This document shows, in pieces, positions 13,558 to 25,049 of a DNA stretch of 64,000 nucleotides; position 1 is the first letter of the stretch, and each line of letters opens with the position of its first letter. The notes below the pieces were generated by a model. That model was given only the letters and a program-made list of their open reading frames with translations, did not search any database and was not told where the DNA came from. The stretch is from Sinotaia quadrata (lineage: Eukaryota > Mollusca > Gastropoda > Architaenioglossa > Viviparidae), in contig CM054177.1 of the NCBI GenBank assembly GCA_028829895.1, positions 45,651,164-45,715,163 on the forward strand. Reading direction: 5' to 3'. Made by a program: the position numbers and the translations under genes.

Positions 13558-14119
13558 TTCCTGTTTCAAGTCCTAGAAAAATTCTGCTGAGTTAGCTTTT
13601 TCCCAAAACCTAATGCACGTGTCCTCGAAAGTTCATGTTTCTCTTTACTAGCACCAAATTTATTGCACGAGAATTTAATTTTGCTTCCTACATCTCAGGC
13701 ACATAAACAAGTTTAGCTATCTCATGTGCACTTCAATACTAATGATAAAATATATCATACTGAATTAAATAAGTATAACATCCGTTTCTAATGAATCCTT
13801 TCACACTCAAAATATCCCAAAAGTGAGATAAAACTGCACACATACACATTCTTAGATCTTGACTTTACATGCACACTTTAACAGAGCATATTTTTAAAGT
13901 GAAATAACAAATGTGGGTTCTTAATCTCGAACTGCTATGTGGAAATGTGGGATGGATTTACAATTGTACTTATAGACTAGTGTTTACAAACAAAAAGTAT
14001 TGACCGTAGTTATATGATGGTCGGGCGGCACTGACCGGACGATCGAAGTAACAATAATTTTTTAAAAAAAATTCTGACGAATCTATTTTCCCGCTCCCCA
14101 TGACAAACTATGTAATAAT

Positions 14120-14720
14120 ATTGCTAAACTTGGACACAAATTGATGAAAACGTTGCTGAACTCGGATACAAATTTATGTATTGATGAAAACGTTGCTGAA
14201 CTCGGATACAAATTTACGAATTGATGAAAACGTTGCTGAACTTGGATACAAATTTACGAATTGATGAAAACGTTGCTGAACTTGGATAAAGTGTTGACGA
14301 ATACGTCGTTTACTACGATTGATATAAAAGTGTTGAAGAATTTAGAAAAAAATTAGTTGTGTTAAAATGCCAATGAACTTGGACAAAGTAGTGCAATTAT
14401 AAAATACAAACTAAGAGTTGGTTGAAAATGTCAATAAACTTGGGCTGAGATGAATGAAAACGTTGAAGATCCGGACAAAGATTTGTATGAAAACACTGAC
14501 GAATTCGTACTAAGTTTTGTATATGAAACATCGATCGATTTGTACTGAGATTTGTATGAACTATCGATGAATTTGAATTAAGTGTTACTTAAAAACATCG
14601 ATGAATTTGAATTAAGTGTTACTTACAAACATTGATGGATTTATAATAAGAGCTGCATGAAAACATTAATGGAGTTGTACAAGGAGTTGCATAAATACAA
14701 CTATGAGTTGCATGAAATAA
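14120..14720. repeat. 40-bp minisatellite with diverged continuation
   Basis: Near-identical 40-bp units (ATTGATGAAAACGTTGCTGA core; for example CTCGGATACA at 14161 and 14201) occupy about 14125-14290. Shorter, decayed relatives with GATGAATTTG and GTATGAAAAC run on to about 14720. Confidence 0.8.
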
Positions 14721-14819
14721 TCGATAACTCTCACCCCATCCCCCCAGCAATCAATTATGGCTGTTAAAACAATCCCCCACCCACCCACACCTTTTCCCCC
14801 ACCACCTGACAGAGGAAAT

Positions 14820-15010
14820 TCAATAGCTTTATTAACTATAAAATTGCTTCGTTAAGCAGAAAGTTAAGAGTTTATTAACCAACCATAAAATGGCTTTGTT
14901 AAGCAGAAAGTTAAGAGTTTATTAACCAACCATAAAATGGCTTTGTTAAGCAGAAAGTTAAGAGTTTATTAACCATAAAATGGTTTCATTAATCAGAAAT
15001 TCAAGGCCTT
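14820..15010. repeat. 47-bp minisatellite
   Basis: Units of 47 bp with AAGCAGAAAGTTAAGAGTTT and CCATAAAATGGCTTTGTT; the phrase CCATAAAATG occurs at 14883 and 14930. About four units, the outer ones diverged. Confidence 0.88.
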
Positions 15011-15554
15011 TGTTAATCAGTATTAATCAGTTGCTTCAATGTAACCAGATTTAAATCGACTTTAAATGCCCCCCCTCCCCACCCTTTATCAGTTGATGAG
15101 ATTAATAGAAACAGATTGTGACGGGCTGTGATTGTGGGGCAAATTACACTCCGTGCTTTGTAAAATGTTATCTTCCAATTTGTTTCTATTTTCCCATAAT
15201 TGATATGGATATTGTGTGGCATGTAATTTATCATTGACTTTCACAGTGATTTATTGTGCGGTCAGCTGTGTAGTCAACCGTGACATGCCGACGCCTCGCG
15301 CATGACCAGGGAATTTAGGTTAGGTAGTGAACCGTTAGTGACGGGTTAGTGCATACGTGGAGTGTAGAGGATGGGTGTGTGTGATTTGTAGAGGGGGTGA
15401 AGTTAACAGGATGCACTGTAGCCATATATGGACACTTGAGTTCCATTCATGACGTATGCGAACCTGTGTGTGTGTGTTTGTGTATTTCGCTCACACTCAC
15501 CCCAGAAGCCGCAAGAGACCTTTCATCTTCACGATGTTCTCAGTCTTGGTCTGC

Positions 15555-15650
15555 TTCTGGGGGATCCCCATGGCCTCGCGGTGCGTCTGAGGTGGAGGTG
15601 CGGACCTGTGTCAAACCCAGGTAGGTATATACCCGCCGTCTAAAGCCCGT
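15555..15650 (+). mobile_element. possible decayed tRNA-derived SINE head
   Basis: CCATGGCCTCGCGGTGCGTC resembles a Pol III A box (TGGCNNAGTGG type), and GTGTCAAACCC about 40 bp downstream resembles a decayed B box (GGTTCRANNCC). This spacing and motif pair are typical of tRNA-derived SINEs, but the B box is imperfect, no tail repeat is clear and no second copy was found in the window. Confidence 0.25.
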
Positions 15651-16126
15651 CATTTTCACCTTCCGCTCCCCCCCCCCCATGCGCGATTTAAATGCACGAC
15701 TAACACGTATTTTAGTTGAAAATATATACTCTACCCTTCAGTTTGAAGATTTATGACACGGGAACACGAGACTAAAACTGTGATTGGCTTTGTCAATAGT
15801 TTATGGCAAGTTTCCCTTCTCATGTAATCGTTGCCAGATTTTCCTCTAAACTCGATATGCATATTGCTTTTTCAACGCGCTTAACTTCTCTGAAATATTA
15901 GCGCGCAACCCCTCAGCACTTGTCTGCTGTCTGACGGCTTCTTTCTCTCGACAGCTCTCAGCTCTGAGTCAATGGTTGCAAATCCCAGAGATAAGCCCAA
16001 CGCCTATCAAGATCTTGACATAAGTGTCTTCTCGTGTGTTCGATAAGAAAGTAACGTTTGTTAGCGTTCGCAAATAAATTGATCTCCGAGTAAACCGGCC
16101 ACACAATTTAATGTTCACATCCATCG

Positions 16127-16131
<5 letters not shown>

Positions 16132-16214
<83 letters not shown>

Positions 16215-16231
16215 GCGCACACACACACACA
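16132..16231. repeat. compound (CA)n/(CGCA)n microsatellite
   Basis: Pure CA to about 16184, then CGCA/CGCG units, then CA again. Confidence 0.97.
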
Positions 16232-16428
16232 TGCACCAGGTAGAAAATGGCAGTCTATAGTAATGAGGTAGCAGGTGTGTGTAAATAATATGACTATTTG
16301 GTATAGTGAGGTAATAGGCGTAGCTAAAATAATTTGACTATTTGGTGTAGTGAAGCAGTAGGTGTGGCTAAAATAATTTTACTGTCTGGTGTAGTGTTGG
16401 AGGAGGAGGCTAAAACAATATGACTAAC

Positions 16429-16466
16429 TGTGTGTGTGTGTGTGTGTCTGTGTGTGTGTGTGAGTG
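16429..16466. repeat. (GT)n microsatellite
   Basis: A GT run with one interruption, immediately before the 16.5-kb minisatellite. Confidence 0.95.
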
Positions 16467-16534
16467 AGAGATGTTTATGTTAATGGAAAACATTAAAGAT
16501 TTGGTATAAAGAACGAGGAGGGTGTATGTGTAAC

Positions 16535-17165
16535 TCTCTGGTGTAGTGTGTGAAGGGTGTGTATGTAATTGATGTAGTGTGAAGGGTGTGTATGTAACTG
16601 ATGTAGTGTGAAGGGTGTGTATGTAACTGTCTGATGTAGTGTGAAGTGTATGTAACTGATGTAGTGTGAAGGGTGTGTATGTAACTGATGTAGTGTGAAG
16701 GGTGTGTATGTAACTGTCTGATGTAGTGTGAAGGGTGTATATGTAACTGTCTGATGTAATGTGAAGGGTGTGTATGTAACTGATGTAGTGTGAAGGGTGT
16801 GTATGTAACTGTCTGATGTAGTGTGAAGGGTGTGTATGTAACTGATGTAGTGTGAAGGGTGTGTATGTAACTGATGTAGTGTGAAGGGTGTACATGTAAC
16901 TGTCTGATGTAGTCTGAGAGTGTGTATGTGACTGTATGGTGTAGTGTGAGAAGAGTGTATATGTAACTGTCTGGTGTAGTATGAAGTGTGTGTATGTAAC
17001 TGTATGGTGTAGTGTGAGAAGAGTGTATATGTAACTGTCTGGTGTAGTATGAAGAGTGTGTATGTGACTGTATGGTGTAGTGTGAGAAGAGTGTATATGT
17101 AACTGTCTGGTGTAGTATGAAGTGTGTGTATGTAACTGTATGGTGTAGTGTGAGAAGGGTGTGCT
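16535..17165. repeat. minisatellite of 29-36 bp, two sub-arrays
   Basis: The first part (about 16550-16915) repeats GTAACTGATGTAGTGTGAAG plus GGTGTGTAT, with longer variants that insert TGTCTG. The second part (about 16915-17165) alternates units with CTGTCTGGTGTAGTATGAAG and units with CTGTATGGTGTAGTGTGAGA, giving a higher-order period near 70 bp. The long minus-strand open frames here (up to 253 codons of His/Thr-rich repeats) are artefacts of this array. Confidence 0.93.
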
Positions 17166-17337
17166 ATCATAATATACTTGTCCGCTGTAACCAGCACACT
17201 GTTGGTGTTGGTCAGGTGTATGCCTAAAGATGATGTGAAAGAACGTGGTCGCAAAATAATGCCCTGATGAAAACCATTATCAAGTCTGAATGAAATATTG
17301 TGACGTCACAAATTTCTCAAAGCACACCAAGATATCT

Positions 17338-17495
17338 TAGCAAGTGACTGACTATACAACAAAGATGACCTGTTAGCAAGTGACTGATTATACAACAAAG
17401 ATGACCTGTTAGCAAGTGACTGATTATACAACAAAGATGACCTGTTAGCAAGTGACTGATTATACAACAAAGATGACCTGTTAGCAAGTGACTGT
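17338..17495. repeat. 36-bp minisatellite
   Basis: Four to five near-perfect units starting AGCAAGTGACTGATTATACA (17339, 17375, 17411, 17447). A shorter related doublet with TTTACATAAATTACAAA follows at 17527-17605. Confidence 0.93.
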
Positions 17496-17819
17496 CGATG
17501 TAGATCGATTTAGTTTACGTAAATTACAAAGTTTACATAAATTACAAACTGTTTACACTCATGACTTGAGTAGTTTACATAAATTACAAAATGTTTACAC
17601 TCATGACTTGACTGGTTCAAACGCCGGATGTAAGATAATGATGTCAAGTCAAATCGGGCAGACATTTTTATAGACCATTTCGCTATTATTTTTTTTTAGA
17701 ACACAATGAGAGAGGCATTTTACGATTGAAAATACGGCCCTCAGAATAAAGAGACGCGTTGTTTAAAATTAAGACTCTAATAAAATAAGGTGGTGTCGTA
17801 AGCTTAACAAAAAACAGAG

Positions 17820-18295
17820 CTCTCCATTATAAGGATAGACAAGTTGTACAGCTCTAGTATAAAGACAGATAAATTGTACAGCTCTTTAGTAATAAAGAAA
17901 TAAAGACAGATAAATTGTACAGCTCTTTAGTAATAAAGAAATAAAGACAGATAAATTGTACATCTCGTTAGTATAAAGATGTAAGTTGTAAAACTCGAGT
18001 ATAAAGATAGACAAGTTGTACAGCTCGTTAGTAATAAAGAAATATGTACATCTCGTTAGAACAAGAGTTGTATAACTTATCTATCCTTATACTAGAGCTT
18101 TACAGCTTATATATTTAAATTATACAACTCTAGTATAAGGATAGATAAGTTATACAACTCTTGTATAAAGACAAATAAGCTGTAAGCTCGTTAGCAATAA
18201 GATAGACAAACTATACTGCTCGCTAGTATAAAGACATATAAATTAAACAGCTTGCTTGTATAAGTAAAGGAAAGTTGTATAGCACTCTAGTATAA
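17820..18295. repeat. degenerate tandem repeat, TATAAAGATAGA/TTGTACAGCTC type
   Basis: A dozen diverged units of 30-45 bp combine TTGTACAGCTC, GTTAGTAATAAAG and ATAAAGACAGATAAA. Around 18065-18120 the unit occurs in inverted orientation (TTATCTATCCTTATACTAGA), so part of the array can fold back. Confidence 0.75.
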
Positions 18296-18614
18296 AGAGA
18301 GAATGGTTGTCAGTCTAATTCTTGTTAGAGCAGCATTGTTTAATATAGTTTCCTTTAAGTGGCTAAAAAAAATGAATGCTATTTCAGTCGCTTTTGCAGA
18401 AGTTTATAGGTTCAGAAAAAGAAAAAGAAGACTTATATTCAGGGGCCACTGTTGATTGATGAAGACTCCCCCTTCTTCAAGGCAAGAAAAAGAACTAGCC
18501 AGGGTCACGCACAGATTTCAGAAGGAAATAACCCGTAAGGAAATCGTTGGCTTATTTTGACTAGCTATTGCTCAGTTTTCACACTTTAATTAAATTTATT
18601 CTTAGCGTGCCTCG

Positions 18615-18985
18615 ACTGATAATATGGACTTTCTATTTGTGGTCAGACGTAATGGACTGATAATTTGGACTTTCTATTTGTGGTCAGACGTAATGGACTG
18701 ATAATTTGGACTTTCTATTTGTGATCAGACGTAATGGACTGATAATATGGACTTTCTATTTGTGGTCAGACGTAATGGACTGATAATATGGACTTTCTAT
18801 TTGTGGTCAGACGTAATGGACTGATAATATGGACTTTCTATTTGTGGTCAGACGTAATGGTATTATAATATGGACTTTCTATTTGTGGTCAGACGTAATG
18901 GACTGATAATTTGGACTTTCTATTTGTGGTCAGACGTAATGGACTGATAATATGGACTTTCTATTTGTGGTCAGACGTAATGGGC
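18615..18985. repeat. 41-bp minisatellite, nine units
   Basis: Units of 41 bp with GGACTTTCTATTTGTGGTCA then GACGTAATGGACTGATAAT; GGACTTTC occurs at 18626, 18667 and onwards. Units differ by one or two bases (for example TTTGG versus ATGG), which indicates recent expansion. Confidence 0.96.
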
Positions 18986-19216
18986 TGAGTGTTACAGGAA
19001 TTTGTTTGAACACTCTTATTTATTTTTGTCCGCATAATATAATTCGTTTATTAATCCGTGCATGAGTGAATTTCCGTGTATGGGTGAATTAAAGAAACGA
19101 TTTGAGTGGAGGAGCTGAATTAGCGGTTTGTTTGTCTGAATTTTGGAACCCTTAACCCAAAAGTGCATTTGAAAATGTGATTTGTTATGAATATATAAAA
19201 CGTTTAATCACGTTGT

Positions 19217-19340
19217 ACAGCTCGTAATTGGTAATTACGTATCTTTCCAAGCATTGTATTTGAAGGGGTGGGTGTTGCAGCTCGTAATTGGTAATTACGT
19301 ATCTTTCCAAGCATTGTATTTGAAGGGGTGGGTGTTGCAG
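19217..19340. repeat. 60-bp perfect duplication
   Basis: CAGCTCGTAATTGGTAATTA starts at 19218 and again at 19278; the two 60-bp copies are identical as far as read. Confidence 0.92.
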
Positions 19341-20044
19341 CGCGCTGGGTGAGGCTTTAGTGTAGAGAAGTTATTAGTGGGGTGGCAACACTAATAGAAC
19401 GATACTCAGGGTATAATGATAACCTTGTCCAAATCATATTCCCTATATGCAGCGTGGATTAGATCTCAAGCTATAATCAAGTACTCGACCCGGATGTGAG
19501 TTACAGGTAACAACAGCATGATTGTCATACTAGCATGAAATACCTGTCAACCGGTGTTGTTTGCTTTCAATAACACTACCATGTAAACCTGCCAACACAT
19601 GTTTGATTTGTGTCACACTAACATGTGATACATGCTGACACGTTTTGTTTGATTTGTGTTTTACGTCTGCCGCGATTTCCAGCTTTCGCTTACTTCGCAA
19701 AGAGGAAAGAATTCTGCTTTGAAGGGGAAAGAAATGGCGCATTTGGTGGGAAGAGGGGGTCTGGGAAACTTTGGGTGGATATTTTGCTGCGAGCGCACTT
19801 TTAACTGCCATGATCTTCAGCATATGATGTAGAATTGTAGAACACAGGACACGAACCATAGCCCCTTCCAGTGAACTCAAACCAGACAAAATGTAATACA
19901 GTATAATATATACGTTACTTTTATCACATTAACTCAAACTATACAAAGTGTAATACAATATAATATATACGTTACTGTTTCACGTGAATGATTCCCATTT
20001 ACTCTAATCACATTCACACTAGATGACTTTAAATTTCCACACTT

Positions 20045-21890
20045 TTCATCATTGTGGCGCAGTAAATTTGCCTGTCCCTATTTCTAAACTTAATTGTTAT
20101 ATAATTTGTTAAATGTCAACGTGACATGACCTTCAGGTACTGCGGATGGTGATATTTTTGTAAGTACCAGGGTTAAAATAACAACTCAGGTAAGGATTAA
20201 AGGAATATGTTCCAACTTGCTTATCTAATCCAAACCAGTTCTAAGTGGATAGTTTTTCTGAATACTAGTCTCATATTTGCTCATAACAATTTCATCCAAT
20301 GGGAATAGACTGAAACTCACTTGTTGAAGAAAGTTTTAGGAGCCATCATGACAGACGAGGGATCAAAACCTGAAATATTATCCAGGATTGCAATGACAAC
20401 AGCAATGGTAAGGCTGAAGACAGTTTGGAAAGACAGAAACATCTCAGTCAGCTCAAAGATCACACTGATGCACTCCTTGGTTGTATCTATGTTTTTATAT
20501 GCCTGTGAGTCATGGACCCTCAAAGTGGATCTCGAAAGGAGGATACAAGCTACTGAAATGAGATGCTTTTGAATGTTGCTTGGCATTTCATATAGAGATC
20601 ATGTCACAAATGAGGAAATGGGAAACAGAATTAGGCAAGCTATTGGCCATTGTGAAAAAACACAAAATGAATTGGTATGGGCAGTCACACGATCAACATG
20701 GCTTGACAAGACAATCATGCAAGGTACTGTGCAAGGAAGGCGAAGGAGAGGAAGACAGAAGAAAAGATGGGAGGATAACATTTCAGAGTGGATAGCACTG
20801 AAACTGAGCAATATGGTAAGGTTAGCAGAGAACAGAATGGAATGGAGGAAACTGGTTGTCAAATCATCAGTGATGCCCCAATGGTTGACAAGACTTAAGT
20901 GATAGATAGATATATGGAGATCTGTTTCAGACTGGAGTGACTACTGTACTATACTTGATTCATGTTGGTGTGTGTGTATCCAGCATTGTCGTCAAACTTA
21001 TCAGTAAACGTGTATCTCTAACTTGATTCTTGTGAATTCTGTTCAAGAGCCATTATTTCAGAAATTGAGGCTTGAGTTTCGCCTCAAGAATTCACAAAGA
21101 TTTTATAAGCGTTCCTCATGGTCTACTTGGGTAGTGCACATGAAGATTCTGAAACTTCTCTCCTGATGTGCTTTGATAGCGCATACGAAGTTCTGGACGA
21201 TTATCCATGGTGTGCTTTGTGAGTGCATCGAAGATTCTGGAACAGTTATGTAATGTGCCTGAAGGTTACATTGGACCATCATCTAATAAGAAAGAAAGTG
21301 ACTTGCTGCAAACAACGTTAGCGACAGCTGCCATAGTTGAAAAGTTTATATGACTCTAATTATCTCTCTTAAACTCCACTCTCATTTATATGATGAAAGT
21401 ATATTTATGAACTTGATATATATAAACTGAATAAGTGTTAAACGTTTAGTCAAACATTTTTGTAAAGTGATGTAAACGTCAATGCTCTTTTGATTATATT
21501 CATATGTTGTATATTTGATTGTTGATTTAATAAATTCAGCGTTAAATTTACTAACCTTGCACAATTACTAAAACCGCATGCTGGAGTAATAACGGGTGGA
21601 TGGGGGCTCGTTAAATATAAATAAAAGACGGATTTTTATTACTCCTTTAGTAAGAAGTTTCCACCTGCAAAAACATTATGTGACAAGAAAACGTCTGTCT
21701 TATTATTGGGTAAAGGGTAGAGTTTTACGACACCCTTATACTCCGCCAAGTGAGAGACATGTTGGTCTTGTGGGAGAATTATTAATAACTATACATTAAG
21801 ATTCTCGATCACTTGTAATTAGTTATGTGTTATTAATTAATACATAATAACCATAACGAGTGAAGGTGCCCAGAGGTGTCAATATCATTA
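20045..21890 (+). mobile_element. foldback-element family, copy 2, interrupted by a LINE
   Basis: The core starts at about 20050 (GGCGCAGTAAATTTGCC), parallel to copy 1. Homology to copy 1 stops after TTGTTGAAGAA (about 20332) and resumes around 20980 (ATCCAGCATTGTCGTCAAA). The right arm occupies about 21435-21870 with CTCGTTAAATATAA, TACTCCTTTAGTAAGAAG and TTCCACCTGC. The left arm is missing. The gap between the two homologous parts is filled by LINE sequence. Confidence 0.7.
20325..20915 (+). pseudogene. 3' end of a non-LTR retrotransposon reverse transcriptase ORF, broken
   Basis: The plus-strand frame from 20325 to 20902 reads as the C-terminal part of a LINE endonuclease/reverse-transcriptase polyprotein of the kind common in invertebrates and fish. 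Recognisable blocks are LGAIMTDEGSKPEILSRIA, SLVVSMFLYACESWTL, RRIQATEMRCF, LLGISYRDHVTNEE, GRRRRGRQKKRWEDNISEW and AENRMEWRKLVVKSS. A TGA at 20570-20572 replaces what is normally an Arg codon (one-base CGA-to-TGA change). Two frameshifts around 20640-20700 move into and out of the block VKKHKMNWYG. The upstream RT and endonuclease domains are absent (5' truncation). GATAGATAGATA directly follows the stop, resembling the simple-repeat tail of RTE-like elements. The clade is not certain. Confidence 0.9.
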
Positions 21891-22900
21891 AAACGTGCGT
21901 TCAGATTAAAAAAATACATACAATGAGGAAAACGAGGCTTTCTAATGCTAATATTTTTATAATGCATTCTCTTTGAATTTGAATGTAAAAACATGTGACT
22001 ATATTTAGTGTGCGTGCCCGTTGTTATTGTTGTTTGGGCGTGTGTAGAACACGTCAAGACAAAGGGAGAGAAGTAAAAAAACATGTTTGTTTATGTGAAC
22101 ATATCGTGCAGAGCTAACACGTCATGTTTTGGTCAATTATAAAATTTTAATGCAGGTTCAACAGTTCCATTCCATTTATAGATTCCACAGAATCCATAAC
22201 AATATTTTCAAAGAAAATCAGATCACGATTAAAATAAAAAAATTGTCAACAAAACAAATAATGTCCAGAATTGTAAAGTTAATAGATCAGTCTTGTTCAC
22301 ATAGAGGGATTATATGGGATTGTTAACGCTCGAGCATTTATCACTCGCTCGGAACCCTTCTCGTGCACCCACCCAGACTGTAGTACAAATACGGAAGGAG
22401 CGAGTTGGAGGACTGGGCGTGGCGGTGGGGGTGGGCTAGCGTAGGAGTATGGTGGAAGATGTTAGGGGTTCTTTTTAATGGGGGGGGGGGGTAAGCTGAC
22501 GGAATCAATAAAAGGTCAATTAGAGCAAGACTGGTCGAGACTGGAGTGGTTCGATATTTAAATGGGACACTGAACTAGTCTGATTTTACTGAAAGCTAAG
22601 CGCAGCAAGCCTATTGTATTTTCAGGGATATTGCACAACAAAAATCGATTGTGTGTGGTTGGTTGTATCGAACTTACAAACTGGAAAACAAATTCACTCG
22701 TGCCATATCTTCTTTTTGTGATCGATCCCTCCGGGCGGTGCTTTCTCAGCTGCAACGACTTTGGTATTCGCCTTACAGACAGATCGCAACAGATTCTGTC
22801 AATCAAACGCCACGTGCCATTCAAGGGGAGTAAATAATGTAACGCGAGGTTAAACTATGAAGTTGTCAAGTTTTGTGTATGGTTGAATTATTCTTAACAT
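21890..22900. other. intergenic DNA without recognisable gene
   Basis: Frames of 60-90 codons overlap on both strands at 22558-22837 but none shows a known domain. A G-run lies near 22480-22492. A consensus-like TTTTCAG at 22618-22624 could be a splice acceptor, but no matching coding exon could be recognised after it. Confidence 0.35.
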
Positions 22901-23290
22901 AATTTTCTTAAAAACATTTTGGACTGAGTCATTTACGAAAAACGAAAAAGAGTTGGAGCTGACAGTTGACTGGGAAAACCTGTGATTGCACTTGTTTGTT
23001 TGTTCGCGCACCTTGCTCCTGAATTAGACGTGAGGAGACAAGTTAGACAAATCCAACTATGCTGTGGCTGACGGGAGATAACTGAGCGCAAGAAATGGCT
23101 CAGTCCGCGAACACATGACGGGAAGAGCCTTTCTGCGCTGAACTAAGACAACCAATCGCATTTTCTACGGCAGTTTGTTTTTTGTCTTGCGCTGGACGAA
23201 GTTTGCTGAGTACGTGTGTGAAGCAAGATTTGTTTTTCTGATTCGAGCCTTCCGTGTTTTACAGGGTAGCCGCTAGTCAGGTAAGCCGAT
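22900..23290 (+). promoter_or_regulatory. candidate TATA-less promoter with non-coding first exon and splice donor
   Basis: The segment is richer in GC and CpG than its neighbours. CCAAT lies at 23152-23156 (ACCAATCGCA). About 125 bp downstream, CGCTAGTCAG|GTAAGCCG (GT at 23281-23282) is a strong splice donor. No long open frame precedes it, so the exon would be 5' UTR. A plus-strand first exon from roughly 23200 to 23280 would be consistent with the plus-strand 500-aa gene at 48.3 kb, whose coding exon begins with a splice acceptor, although that would require a 25-kb intron. This is inference; no transcript evidence is available. Confidence 0.35.
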
Positions 23291-23804
23291 TGCCTTACGG
23301 TGAAAGGTCACATTCGATTAGTTATCACGAAATCTACGAGGTGAGAAAAGCGTAATTACTCCGCGGAAAGAACTATTATTATATATTGTATTTCAAGCAA
23401 AATGTTCGTCACGGATCGTTTATCTTTAGCAGTTCCGAAAATAGCGACAAGGCACTTTTACAGTGAAATCTGATTTAAATTTTAAAAATATTGTAATAAA
23501 ATAAATGTCAGAAGGCGTTCAAGATTGATAAATGCTGCCGAAAACAACCATAATAACAAATGCAGTGTCGACACTTTTAAAAACATTACTAATAATGAAT
23601 GGTCGAACCAGCTTCACGTATTAAAAGATGGAGCTGAAGCGGGCACAGCGAAATCAACAACAAAATTATTGTAATATTACAGCACTGCCCTTAATATGGC
23701 TTGCGTAGTCAGTTAAGAAGTCTTCGACTTAGCAACGGAGACTGACAAAACGCTAGTTTATGTTTTCATTACGAGGAAGAAAAAACCTGTAAATACTTAC
23801 TGCG

Positions 23805-23915
23805 TTGTTGTTTGCCAGTCTATCTCCACCAACACGCTTTTCACTGTTTGCCAGTCTATCTCCACCAACACATTTCGCTATTTGCCAGTCTGTCTCCACC
23901 AAAATACTTCACTAA
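23805..23915. repeat. three-unit repeat TTTGCCAGTCTATCTCCACC
   Basis: Three copies of TTTGCCAGTCTATCTCCACC with AACAC and short variable spacers at about 23811, 23847 and 23880 (the third has TGTCTCC). Confidence 0.85.
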
Positions 23916-24364
23916 TTCATGCTAAGTTGGAGCCATTCCTCTTTTACATCTGCCAGTGTTTGTCACCTTACGTAGTTGAGATGTGCGCAAAGGCAGGCCA
24001 CTTGCACTGTGGTCGAGCACACAGACCAACAATTGCTCGGATGGCAAAAAGAACGTGACGTCATTTGCTGTAGTTAAGAAGAACGTTTGTTGTGATTTCA
24101 GGCTGAGTAAATCAGTGCTCTACTGCTTTACGGTGGGTAAACCTACTTGTCATTTCTTTAAGAAGTTCTTCAAGTCTGACACAGTTTTAAACAGGCTCGA
24201 CAAGACATTAGATGCACAGCAGACTCCATAAGTTATCGTCCTTGCTCTATGACTATCCGGTAAATACGTTCTCGTTATGCCCCTTGTGACAGATGATGTC
24301 TGCTCGTCACGATTTCAAACAGAGTAAAGAAATATGCAATCTTGACAGAAGTCATGCTCACTCA

Positions 24365-25045
24365 CTGAAGAGAGTTAAATAGCCTTGCTCGTCCCTGTTA
24401 AAGTGGGGTTAATCGGCTCGTCCCTGTCCAAGTTGAATTAACCGGCTCGTCCCTGTTCAAGTTCAGTTAACCTGCACGTCTTCCTTTTCGACAAGATGGG
24501 AAATAACACTGTTCTTGGAGGTTCAGTTTTAAAAAATCCCGAACAAACATGCTTTTCCGAGATGAAAGTTGAGTAAACTGGTTCGTAAACTGTTCATAGT
24601 GACGTAGCCTGATCATCCACGCGCCTCTGTAAACGTATGCGTCACGTCTGAGACACTGAGAGTAGTCATCAGTTCTTGATGTCAGAACTAAAATGTAGGC
24701 AAACATGCTCATTGCTGCTTGAAATTGAGTAAACATGCCATTGGTGCAACGAAGCTGAGTAAACATGTTCATTACTATAATTTAATTTGAGTAAACGTGT
24801 TTATCACTAAGAAAAACTGAGTTAATATTGCTGATTAGCGTATAAAGTTGAATAAACATGCACGTCATTGCCAAAAGTTGAGTGTATGTGTGTACTGAGT
24901 AGAGTGAAAAGGCTCCCCACTGCCTGAAGTTGAGTAAACGTGCTCTTTAATGCTCATAGTTGAGTAGTCAAGCTCATCACTCTCTGAAGTTGAGTCAACG
25001 TGCTCATTAAAGTTCACAGTTGAGTAGTCAAGCTCATTATAGCCT
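24365..25045. repeat. degenerate TTGAGTAAACRTGCTCAT-type tandem repeat
   Basis: A short first block (24390-24475) repeats GGCTCGTCCCTGTYCAAGTT. A looser block (24710-25045) repeats GTTGAGTAAACATGCTCATT about every 30-45 bp, with a 60-bp higher-order period at its end (TGAGTAGTCA at 24961 and 25021). Confidence 0.7.
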
Positions 25046-25049
25046 GGAT

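Noticed and set aside
16410..17254. Minus-strand open frames of 161 and 253 codons rich in His, Thr and Ser
   Set aside because: They translate the 29-36-bp minisatellite at 16.5-17.2 kb; there is no splice support or family match, and the composition is fixed by the repeat.
19530..19889. Minus-strand frame of 119 codons
   Set aside because: Only about 360 bp, no family recognised, and no splice or promoter context; chance cannot be excluded.
22558..22837. Overlapping frames on both strands after a TTTTCAG motif considered as a coding exon
   Set aside because: Three frames are open at once, none has recognised motifs, and no donor or partner exon was found.
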